A stretch of 64,000 nt of DNA from Planctomyces sp. SH-PL14 (GTDB lineage: Bacteria; Planctomycetota; Planctomycetia; Planctomycetales; Planctomycetaceae), in assembly GCF_001610835.1 (NCBI RefSeq), contig NZ_CP011270.1, positions 868,001 through 932,000 on the forward strand, written 5' to 3'. Positions 41,045 to 48,538 of this stretch are shown piece by piece. A program made the translations under genes and the position numbers. The notes below the pieces were generated by a model. The model had not been told where the DNA came from. It searched no databases and worked only from the letters and a program-made list of their open reading frames with translations. The number at the start of each line of letters is the position of its first letter. The first letter of the stretch is position 1.

Positions 41045-42093
41045 TTCCGTCCCTCCGGGGATGCCAGGAGATTCGGCTCGATCCTTCCGCGCGGAGCGGG
41101 ATGGTCGCTGACCTGGGGCGGGCTGGGCAGGACCAGCACGGGAACCTGAGCGTTGCGGGCGATCTCAACGGACGGAGAGGTTTCGGCCCAGGAGAACTCT
41201 CTGGCTCCCGTCGGTCGCGCGACCGCGATCAGGTCGACGTCGCTCTCTCCCGTGATGTTCGCCAATGTGGACGGGCCTCCGTGCCCGCGGCTCGCGATCA
41301 CGACCGTCGTTCGTGCCGAAGGGAGTTCGGCGCCCGTGGCCTCCGGCGACCGCGAGAGCCAGGCGTTCGCCGCGAAGGCAGCCTCCTCGGAGATGGGCCA
41401 GAGCGAGATAAGTTGCGGCTCGCGTCCTCCCAGGAGCTGGACATGGCCGATCAGGCGCGGGACCGATTGCGGGTCTTCGAGCGGGAGGACGACATGGCGG
41501 CAGAGCGGATGGCCGGTGAGGTCCGCGGGGGCGTCGTAACCGCGGATCAGGAGCACCGGGCGTTCGGCGCGGTCGAGCAGCAGATCGACCATGCTCTCGC
41601 GGCAGAGGCGGCTGAGCCAGCCGCGGCGGCGGGACGTCAGGACGGTGAGGTCCGTCTGGGCCTGAAGCTCCTTGAGCTGGCGGCCGGGGGCGTCGCTTTC
41701 GAGGAGCGAGGCGATGACCGGGACCTGATGAACGCGGGAGATCCGCTGGACCACCGACTGGAGGTAGTGCTCGTGCGGTTCGCGGATGGCACCCGCGGGA
41801 TCGTCTTCCGACCAGACCCCGTCCTGTGAGGCCGCCTCCTCCCGATAGGAGTAGGCCTGGGCGATGCGGAGGACGGCTCGGTTGCGGCGGGCGATCGCCA
41901 GGGCGTGCGGAAGGGCATGCTCCGCGTGCCGCGTTCCATCCAGGGGGACCAGGATGGAACGGATCTCGGTGTTGTCGGCCCCGGTTTCGGCGATGGCGGA
42001 GGCAGCCGGCTGAACCGGGGGCGCGAACCTTCCGTGCGGGACGCGTCCGATGACGAGATGGGAGAGGGGGGACATCGCGGGCTCCACAGCCAC
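41041..42093 (-). CDS. Tandem universal stress protein
   Basis: 350 aa from the ATG at 42093 (ATG 42075 also possible). The first UspA domain (about 45-205) shows IRSILVPLDGTRHAEHALPH and a GWLSRLCRESMVDLLLDRAE segment. The second (about 215-330) ends in TGESDVDLIAVARPTGARE and VPVLVLPSP. The G-2x-G-9x-G(S/T) ATP motif is not clear, so it may be of the non-ATP type. It is the first gene of usp-STAS, divergent from the two-component pair. Confidence 0.82.
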   Translation of the reverse strand: MAVEPAMSPLSHLVIGRVPHGRFAPPVQPAASAIAETGADNTEIRSILVPLDGTRHAEHALPHALAIARRNRAVLRIAQAYSYREEAASQDGVWSEDDPAGAIREPHEHYLQSVVQRISRVHQVPVIASLLESDAPGRQLKELQAQTDLTVLTSRRRGWLSRLCRESMVDLLLDRAERPVLLIRGYDAPADLTGHPLCRHVVLPLEDPQSVPRLIGHVQLLGGREPQLISLWPISEEAAFAANAWLSRSPEATGAELPSARTTVVIASRGHGGPSTLANITGESDVDLIAVARPTGAREFSWAETSPSVEIARNAQVPVLVLPSPPQVSDHPAPRGRIEPNLLASPEGRK

Positions 42094-42174
42094 GGTTCCA
42101 ATTGGGAAGCAAGGATCGGCGGTCCCCGGCCGCGCGGTTCAAGTGGGGCACCGGCCAGGGCTCCCAGTTCTGTT

Positions 42175-42188
42175 CGCAAGCCCCATGC
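42175..42188 (-). promoter_or_regulatory. Candidate sigma-54 promoter for usp-STAS
   Basis: On the minus strand GGCATGGGGCTTGC places GG and GC exactly ten bases apart, the -24/-12 spacing of sigma-54 promoters (TGGCACG-N4-TTGCA). Transcription would start near 42163, about 70 bp before the usp ATG. Confidence 0.55.
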
Positions 42189-42248
42189 CGTCCCGGGCCG
42201 ACACGTCGGAACGATGCCAAACGGCCTGCTTCTGGTCGGACGGAGGCA

Positions 42249-42280
42249 GAGACACTGTCGCCGGTTGGTGACAGTGTCTC
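42249..42280. promoter_or_regulatory. Perfect 11-bp inverted repeat, candidate enhancer for the NtrC-type regulator
   Basis: GAGACACTGTC and GACAGTGTCTC are separated by 10 bp, centred about 100 bp upstream of the predicted sigma-54 start. This is the usual place for an enhancer-binding protein, and such a regulator is encoded next door at 43695. Confidence 0.6.
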
Positions 42281-42471
42281 CGGGCGATGACGCCTCAGAC
42301 CGCGACGGAGAGATCGCCTTTTTCCCGGCCTGCGGCGGCCCGGGAGCCCGCTACAATCACTCGTGTTTGTCGCCGCGTTCGTTTGGCGAATGGCGTCCGC
42401 CCTCTGGGGTGTGACGTCTGCTCCGAGTGATTCGAATGCGGCGAGTGCTTCGGAACGATGGACTCTGCGAA

Positions 42472-43698
42472 ATGGAACCTCGCGCCGACCAGCGGCCCGG
42501 CGTCCCGGCGTCGACATCCGATCGGGACGACATCGTTCCTGACGATCGCCACTTTCGCGCCGTCGCGAACTGCACAGCCGACTGGGAGAGCTGGCACGGA
42601 CCGGACGGACGGCTGATCTGGGTCAATCCGGCCGTCGAGCGGATGACGGGGTACTCGGTCGCCGAGTGCCTGAGCATGCCGGAGTATCCGTTGCCGATCG
42701 TGGTCCCGGAAGACCGCGCGGAGATCAGCTGGATCCTGACGAGCGCGGCGGCGCGCAGCTTTGGAAGCGGGGTCGATTTTCGCGCGGAGCATCGTGGCGG
42801 CTCCGTCCGCTGGTTCTCGATGTCGTGGCAGCCGATGTACGAGATCGACGGCCGCTGGCTCGGCTTCCGGACGAGCGTCCGCGATGTGACCGAGCGGTCC
42901 CAGCTTCGCGAAGAACTCCGCCTGCACGCGGAGCATCTGGAGCAACTGGTCCAGGAGCGGACGGAGCGGCTCCGGCAGCTGGAGCTCAAGCAGCGGCAGA
43001 TGGAGAAGCTGGCGGCGCTGGGACAGCTGGCGGCGGGGGTGGCTCACGAGATCAATAATCCGCTGGCGGGGATGCGGAACGCCTTCGAGCTGATCCGGGG
43101 TTCCACGTCGCCGGACCACGAGCACTATGAGCTCCTCGAGTTGATCGACCGCGAGATTGAGCGAATCGGACGGATCACGCATCAGATGTATCAGCTCTAC
43201 GGTCGCTCTCCCCAAAGGCCGGCGGAGTTCTCGCTGGGACGCGTCGTCTCCGAGGTCGTGACGATGCTGGAGAGCGTGGCGCGTCGAGGCGGCGTCTCGA
43301 TCGAATACGACGCCCCCACGGACCGTCCCGCGGTCCTGCTGGTCGAAGGGGAGGTGAAGCAGATCCTCTACAACCTCGTGCGGAACGCGGTTCAGGCGAC
43401 TCCGTCCGGCGGGGTCGTCACGCTGCGGCTCCGCACGGAGCGCCGCGAGGCCGTCATCGAGGTCGAGGATGCGGGCGGGGGGATTCCGCCCGAGGTTCTT
43501 CCCCGCATTTTCGAGCCGTTCTTCAGCACGAAGTCCGCCGACGGCCAGGCCGGGATGGGGATGGGATTGTCGGTCTCCCGCAGCCTCATCGACGCCATGG
43601 GGGGGCGGATTGACGTGACCACCATTCCCGGACAAGGCAGCGTGTTCGCCGCCGTCTTTCCCCTCTCCTCCGAGCTCGCCGCGGCGCCTCCCCGATGA
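42472..43698 (+). CDS. PAS-domain sensor histidine kinase
   Basis: 408 aa from the ATG at 42472. The PAS domain (about 30-150) shows GPDGRLIWVNPAVERMTGYS and WLGFRTSVRDVTERSQLREE, followed by a coiled-coil linker. The HisKA domain has LAAGVAHEINNPLAGMRNAF (phospho-His). The ATPase domain has N box QILYNLVRNAVQA, G1 VEDAGGGIPPE, F box IFEPFFSTK and G2 GMGMGLSVSR. No membrane helix, so a cytoplasmic sensor. The stop overlaps the next gene by ATGA. Confidence 0.92.
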   Translation: MEPRADQRPGVPASTSDRDDIVPDDRHFRAVANCTADWESWHGPDGRLIWVNPAVERMTGYSVAECLSMPEYPLPIVVPEDRAEISWILTSAAARSFGSGVDFRAEHRGGSVRWFSMSWQPMYEIDGRWLGFRTSVRDVTERSQLREELRLHAEHLEQLVQERTERLRQLELKQRQMEKLAALGQLAAGVAHEINNPLAGMRNAFELIRGSTSPDHEHYELLELIDREIERIGRITHQMYQLYGRSPQRPAEFSLGRVVSEVVTMLESVARRGGVSIEYDAPTDRPAVLLVEGEVKQILYNLVRNAVQATPSGGVVTLRLRTERREAVIEVEDAGGGIPPEVLPRIFEPFFSTKSADGQAGMGMGLSVSRSLIDAMGGRIDVTTIPGQGSVFAAVFPLSSELAAAPPR

Positions 43699-45101
43699 AC
43701 GCTTCCGCTTCAACGCCGTCCCTGCTCACTCCGTCGCCGCGGATTCTCGTTGCGGACGATGAGCCGCTCTACCGGCGGACCACCGCCGCCCTCCTGGAGA
43801 AGGAGGGGTTTCGATGCGTGCAGGCGGCCGATGGTCACGCGGCGCTCCGGGCTCTGGAGTCGGAGCCGTTCGACCTGGTGCTGTCGGACCTCAACATGCC
43901 CGGCAACCTGCGACTTGAGCTTCTTCACGAGGGGCGGCGCCGCTGGCCCGAGGTTCCGCTGATCGTGGTGACGGGGGCGGCGACCCTCCCCTCGGCGATC
44001 GAAGCGGTCCGGTTGGGGATCGCCGACTACCTGCTCAAGCCGGTCCGCTTTGAGGAACTGCTGACGAGCGTCCGCAAGGTTCTCGCCCAGGCGACCCGGC
44101 GGCGGGAGACGGTCGAGGAACGGGAGCCGGGGACGTTCGCTGATCTGATCGGCGACAGCCCGCCGATGCGCGAGCTCCAGGACATGCTGCGGCAGGTGGC
44201 GCGGACCGACACGAACATCCTCATCACGGGGGAGAGCGGGACCGGCAAAGAGGTGGTGGCCCGGACGATCCATCGGCACAGCCTGCGTGCGGATCAGCCG
44301 TTTCAGGTGATCGACTGCACCGCGATCCCCGAGGCCCTGTTTGAGTCGCTGCTGTTCGGGCATGTCCGCGGTGCGTTCACCGGGGCGGTTCGCGATCAGA
44401 CCGGGCTGTTGCTCCAGGCGCACCGGGGGACGGTCTTCTTCGACGAAATCGGGGACCTTCCCGCGCCGCTCCAATCGAAGCTTCTGCGGGTGATCCAGGA
44501 GCAGACGTTCCTTCCGCTCGGCAAGAACGAACCGGAGCGGATCGACGTGCGGTTCCTGTGCGCCACGAACCGGGACCTGGAGCTCGATGTTCGGGCGGGA
44601 CGGTTCCGGCGGGACCTGTTCTATCGGCTGGCGGTCATTCCGATCGTGCTGCCGCCGCTGCGCGATCGCGACGGAGACGTGGTGCTGCTGGCCCGGCACT
44701 TCCTGCGACTGTTGAGTCCGGCGGACCGGCCGGGCCTCGATCTCGGCGAGGCGGCGGTCGAGCGGCTGGCGCAATACGGCTGGCCGGGGAATATCCGGGA
44801 GCTGCGGAATGCGATCGAGCATGGGATCGCCATGGCGCGGACGGACCGGATCGAGCCGCAGGATCTCCCGGCCGCGATCCGGTCGGGAGGGAGCGATCCG
44901 GCAGCGGCGCCGGGGCCGTTGGCCGTCAACGACTCGCGGGCCGGGGCGATGGAGGACGCAGAGCGCCGCTACCTAGTCCAGCTGCTGAAGGACCATGCGG
45001 GGAACGTGGCGCGGTCGGCGGTCCAGGCGGGGCTGTCGCGGCAGGGGCTGCACAAGCTCCTGCGGAAGCACTCGATCGATGCGGCCGAGTTCCGGCCGTA
45101 G
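43695..45101 (+). CDS. NtrC-family sigma-54-dependent response regulator
   Basis: 468 aa. The receiver (about 15-130) has LVADDEPLYRR, phospho-acceptor LVLSDLNMPGN, and DYLLKPVRFEE with the Lys. The AAA+ domain (about 150-380) has Walker A GESGTGKEV, GAFTGA loop for sigma-54 contact, Walker B VFFDEIGDL and the arginine-finger region. The Fis-type HTH at the C-terminus shows NVARSAVQAGLSRQGLHKLL. It is the cognate regulator of the overlapping histidine kinase and is likely to act at the sigma-54 promoter upstream of usp. Confidence 0.93.
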   Translation: MNASASTPSLLTPSPRILVADDEPLYRRTTAALLEKEGFRCVQAADGHAALRALESEPFDLVLSDLNMPGNLRLELLHEGRRRWPEVPLIVVTGAATLPSAIEAVRLGIADYLLKPVRFEELLTSVRKVLAQATRRRETVEEREPGTFADLIGDSPPMRELQDMLRQVARTDTNILITGESGTGKEVVARTIHRHSLRADQPFQVIDCTAIPEALFESLLFGHVRGAFTGAVRDQTGLLLQAHRGTVFFDEIGDLPAPLQSKLLRVIQEQTFLPLGKNEPERIDVRFLCATNRDLELDVRAGRFRRDLFYRLAVIPIVLPPLRDRDGDVVLLARHFLRLLSPADRPGLDLGEAAVERLAQYGWPGNIRELRNAIEHGIAMARTDRIEPQDLPAAIRSGGSDPAAAPGPLAVNDSRAGAMEDAERRYLVQLLKDHAGNVARSAVQAGLSRQGLHKLLRKHSIDAAEFRP

Positions 45102-45338
45102 GCGGACGCCGTTCGGAGGTCTTTCCGGCGAGACTGTCGCCTGACGTAGTCCGGGGTGTCGCCGGGTGGAGACGGCGAAGGGCGAGCAGAGGGCGTGGGC
45201 CGGGCGCGGTGCTGCGGTTTCCTTCGAGAAATCAGTTTCGGCGCCGATGTCGCGCGGATGGTCCTGAAGTTGCTTTTCGTCAGAACTGGACACGGCACTG
45301 GGCCGTGCGCTTCGCATTCGTGAACGAGGGTTTCGAAC

Positions 45339-45785
45339 ATGTCTCGACCGCAGATCCTGCTCACTGTTGAAGACTACAACCGGCTTCGGGCACTGTTGAC
45401 GTCGCGCGTGGCGCAGTACGTCAGCGGTTCGGAGCGGCTGGCGGAGTTGCGGACGGAGCTGCAGCGCGCACGTGTCGTGGAAAGTGGCGAGGTTCCGGCG
45501 GACGTGGTCACGATGAACTCGATCATCACGTTCCGGGATCTCGATACGGACGAGTTGGAGACCTACATGCTGGTCTATCCGGGGGATGCCGACATTTCGA
45601 AGGGGCGGTTGTCGGTGCTCGCTCCGATCGGGACGGCGATCCTGGGGTTTCGCGTCGGCGACGAAGTCCGTTGGGGCGTGCCGGTCGGCTGGCGGAAGTT
45701 GCGGATCGAGACGCTGGTCTATCAGCCGGAGCGTGGCGGCACAGACGTGCTGGCGGAGGCCGATCTCTATCAAAGCTCAATCTGA
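45339..45785 (+). CDS. GreA/Rnk-type regulator
   Basis: 148 aa. An N-terminal helical part (LTVEDYNRLRALLTSRVAQY) lacks the long GreA coiled coil, and the C-terminal FKBP-like domain shows VVTMNSIITFRDLDTDELET, VYPGDADISKGRLSVLAPIG and ILGFRVGDEVRW. This is the layout of Rnk, regulator of nucleoside diphosphate kinase, which binds RNA polymerase. A single gene with a ~240-bp upstream region. Confidence 0.82.
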   Translation: MSRPQILLTVEDYNRLRALLTSRVAQYVSGSERLAELRTELQRARVVESGEVPADVVTMNSIITFRDLDTDELETYMLVYPGDADISKGRLSVLAPIGTAILGFRVGDEVRWGVPVGWRKLRIETLVYQPERGGTDVLAEADLYQSSI

Positions 45786-45942
45786 TCAGGGGCGAGGCCC
45801 CTGGACCTGGTGGCCGTGGAACGATGGGACTGAGCCGACGGGAGCTGTGCCGGCGGGCGCGGTGTTCGAGCGAATATCGGAGACCGCGCCCAGCGGAGCG
45901 TCTTAGGGACGGCTGCGATCAGGCCGCGGTCTGGGACCGCGG

Positions 45943-46944
45943 TCACGTCGGCTGGAGCGGGGCGGCAATCTCGTCCAGCGTGACGAAGGTCGCTTTCGCC
46001 TCGGCCTCTTTCACGAGCCTGGCGATCAGGTCGATCGTTTTGAACTCGGGGTCCTTTGCGACCAGGCAGGCCGGGTGGCCGAGGAAGTCGAAGACGGCCC
46101 GGTTCGCGATGGCCCATTCGATGCCCCGCCGAGTCACGTCGAGAAACGCCTCGAGCGGCCAGCGGGCGTTGCGGAAGGCGCCGATGTCGCTGACGGGACT
46201 CATCGGGAGCTCGACGAGTCCCGAGGGATAGACGAACGGCTGTGACGCGGCGTAGCCGGCGTCGATCGACTCGAGCACTTTCGCGGTCGGGGGCGCGCCG
46301 GCGGTCCCGACGTCGTGTCGCGGATAGACGCTGCTGACCCAGCGGTAGCCCTGCCCCAGGAGCAGCTCCTGCAGGTCCGGACGCTCGCGCAGTCCCTGCG
46401 GGTATCCGCCGGGAGTGCGAAAGCCGCTTGGTCCTGTTCCGAGCCGCTGGATCATGGCCCGCTCCGCGAGCCGGATGTTGCGGGCGATCGTCTGCTGTGG
46501 CTCCTCGCCTTCGATGAGCCACGGCGATCGCTGGAAGCGGTACTGGATCTCGGCCGGCGTCTTCGCCATCAGGTTGACGTGGTCGTAGGTGTGGTTGCCG
46601 ATCCGGTGTCCTTCGCGGATCAGCTCCAGCAGCCAGTCGACGTTCGCCTGCTCGAGCGTCCGGCCGAGGGCGAAGAAGTGGACTCGGCCACCGGCCGCTT
46701 TGATGCGACGGGCGGCTTCCAGGGCGTACTGCTTCGTGGCGTCGTCGAGGTTTCCCTTTTCGTAGTCCCAATGGGTGTCGTCCCAGGCCGGGAAGTTGCG
46801 GCACATCTCGAGGTCGAGGGAGACGGCGATGCGGGCTTTGGGCGGCTCGGCGGCCGGCAGGAAGCGGGTTGCCAGCGTCACGGCGGCCGCGGCGGTGGAA
46901 GTGAGGAACGAGCGGCGGGACAGGGAAGCGGTGGAGCAGGACAT
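45943..46944 (-). CDS. Secreted polysaccharide deacetylase
   Basis: 333 aa from the ATG at 46944. The N-terminus SLSRRSFLTSTAAAAVTLAT is a twin-arginine signal. The NodB homology domain has VSLDLE (catalytic and metal Asp), GHRIGNHTYDHVNL (metal His pair HxxxH), a FRTPGGYPQGL arginine motif and a C-terminal FLGHPACLV His. It likely removes acetyl groups from a surface polysaccharide after export. Confidence 0.85.
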   Translation of the reverse strand: MSCSTASLSRRSFLTSTAAAAVTLATRFLPAAEPPKARIAVSLDLEMCRNFPAWDDTHWDYEKGNLDDATKQYALEAARRIKAAGGRVHFFALGRTLEQANVDWLLELIREGHRIGNHTYDHVNLMAKTPAEIQYRFQRSPWLIEGEEPQQTIARNIRLAERAMIQRLGTGPSGFRTPGGYPQGLRERPDLQELLLGQGYRWVSSVYPRHDVGTAGAPPTAKVLESIDAGYAASQPFVYPSGLVELPMSPVSDIGAFRNARWPLEAFLDVTRRGIEWAIANRAVFDFLGHPACLVAKDPEFKTIDLIARLVKEAEAKATFVTLDEIAAPLQPT

Positions 46945-47369
46945 GCGACGATCTCCTTCAGAGCTGGCGACCGCGAGCGTGCGGCGAGTGTATCGCGTCC
47001 TTGTGTCGACGCCATGGCAGCGGGATGTTCACAACCAAACCGGGGTCCAGGGGGCCCCACTGGTGGGGGATGCAAGGGGGCAACGCCCTCTTGCCCGCCG
47101 GAGGCCTGGCCGTCGAGAGATGTCTGAAGAAGTGAGTGTTCAAACGCGGACAACACGTCGGATGCCCCCCTCACCACCCCGCGGGGACTGCAAAGCGAGC
47201 GGTGTGATGTGAGGGAGTCCTCATAGCCAGTTCCACAAAGCGGTCGCCCGTTGCTTTCCACGGTTCCTCATGGAAGCGCCTCCGGCGGCAAGGGGTGACC
47301 CCCTTGACCCCGGCTGCCGTAGCACGTTGGGTTTGACGTGGCATCGCCGTGCCGGCAAGGACGCGATTC
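46945..47369. repeat. 425-bp intergenic region with two inverted copies of a GC-rich hairpin repeat
   Basis: CAAGGGGGCAACGCCCTCTT followed by GCCCGCCGGAGGC (about 47070-47107) appears again inverted near 47276-47310 as GCCTCCGGCGGCAAGGGGTG with ACCCCCTTGACCCC. Both consist of a CAAGGGG/CCCCTTG hairpin next to CGCCGGAGGC, the same motif type that opens repeat R1. They lie between two genes read leftward. No protein gene is convincing. Confidence 0.5.
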
Positions 47370-48482
47370 TCAGTCCTTCGCACTCGACAGCTCCCGGTTC
47401 TCGTCCGGCCTGATCCACGATCCCTGCGTGATTAGCAGATCCAGCGCCGCGAAGCTCACCGCGGCCGTCGTCGCAAACCGCGGCGTGGGATGCGCCGGGA
47501 ACGTCGCGATCGTCGCGTCGCCAACGAGGAACACATCAAAATCCTTCCGCAGATTCTCGTACCCGGCGGTCGTCGAGCAGACACACATGTCGGTGTTGTA
47601 GCCCGCCAACAGGACATGCCGGACCCCCTGCTCCTGAAGATGCGTCTTCAGGAGCTCGTACCCCTCGGCGTCGTAAACCACCACGTCCTCGGGAGCGACC
47701 GCGATGGTCCGCATCACCGGGATCGGCAGCTTCCAGAACCCCTCAGGGTCGTACTTCGGCCCCGCATCGAGCCCCCGGAACTGCTTGAAGTAATCCCGGA
47801 CGGGCGTCTCGGTCGAGACGGTGAGCGCGGCCGGCAGCGGACTCCCTTCATAACGAAAGCTCGCAAGCCGGGCCGCCAGTTCGACAGCCCCCTGCTGCCG
47901 GTCGGTCTCGGTCGGCCGCGTCCGGACCGAGCGATAGAGCTTGCGGCGGATCGGGTCCTCGGTCCCGGGAAGGCTGTAGACGATCGACTTGACCCGCGGA
48001 CGGAGCGCCCTGAGGAGCGGATCGATCACCTCCTTGCCGTGGTCCAGGACGATGGCATTCTTGGCGGGGGTACACTGGAAGGCCGCCCCGGCGGGCTGAG
48101 GCGTGACCCATCCCTGTCCGTCGTCGATCCCCCACGGATGGACGACGACGATCGCCGTCCGATCGGCCCGCAGCCGGTTGGGGATCTCGATGATCCCGCG
48201 GGCGTTGTACGAGAACCGCCACGCCCGAACCGACAGGTCCGCGCCCGGGTCGTCGACCAGCGTCGGCGCCTCGAAGCGGGCGGTCTCGCGGATCGGCTCC
48301 ACATATTCGGGATGGTCCCCCAGGATCGGCGCGGGGTTGGCGATCGGCGTCAGGCGGTTCTCGTAGGTCCGGGTTGCGCCGGCGGGCTCGTCGGCCGCCG
48401 GCGCACCGTGAGGGACGAGAAGGCCGGTCGCTGCAACGGTCGCCAGAAGGAGTGCGGTCGCGACGGAACAGGGCCGAGTCAT
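47370..48482 (-). CDS. Secreted isochorismatase-like hydrolase
   Basis: 370 aa from the ATG at 48482 with a signal peptide (SVATALLLATVAATGLLVPH). The cysteine-hydrolase fold is visible: TAIVVVHPWGIDDGQGWVTP in place of the usual D-x-Q-x-x-F opening, VYDAEGYELLKTHLQEQGVR, and HVLLAGYNTDMCVCSTTAGY where Cys is the expected nucleophile. Substrate unknown. It is larger than usual (family about 180-220 aa) because of an extended N-terminal part. Confidence 0.75.
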   Translation of the reverse strand: MTRPCSVATALLLATVAATGLLVPHGAPAADEPAGATRTYENRLTPIANPAPILGDHPEYVEPIRETARFEAPTLVDDPGADLSVRAWRFSYNARGIIEIPNRLRADRTAIVVVHPWGIDDGQGWVTPQPAGAAFQCTPAKNAIVLDHGKEVIDPLLRALRPRVKSIVYSLPGTEDPIRRKLYRSVRTRPTETDRQQGAVELAARLASFRYEGSPLPAALTVSTETPVRDYFKQFRGLDAGPKYDPEGFWKLPIPVMRTIAVAPEDVVVYDAEGYELLKTHLQEQGVRHVLLAGYNTDMCVCSTTAGYENLRKDFDVFLVGDATIATFPAHPTPRFATTAAVSFAALDLLITQGSWIRPDENRELSSAKD

Positions 48483-48538
48483 TGTGTCCTCGTCATTGGT
48501 TGGAAAAGTGGGCGGGAGAGCGCCGGAGCGGCAAGCCG

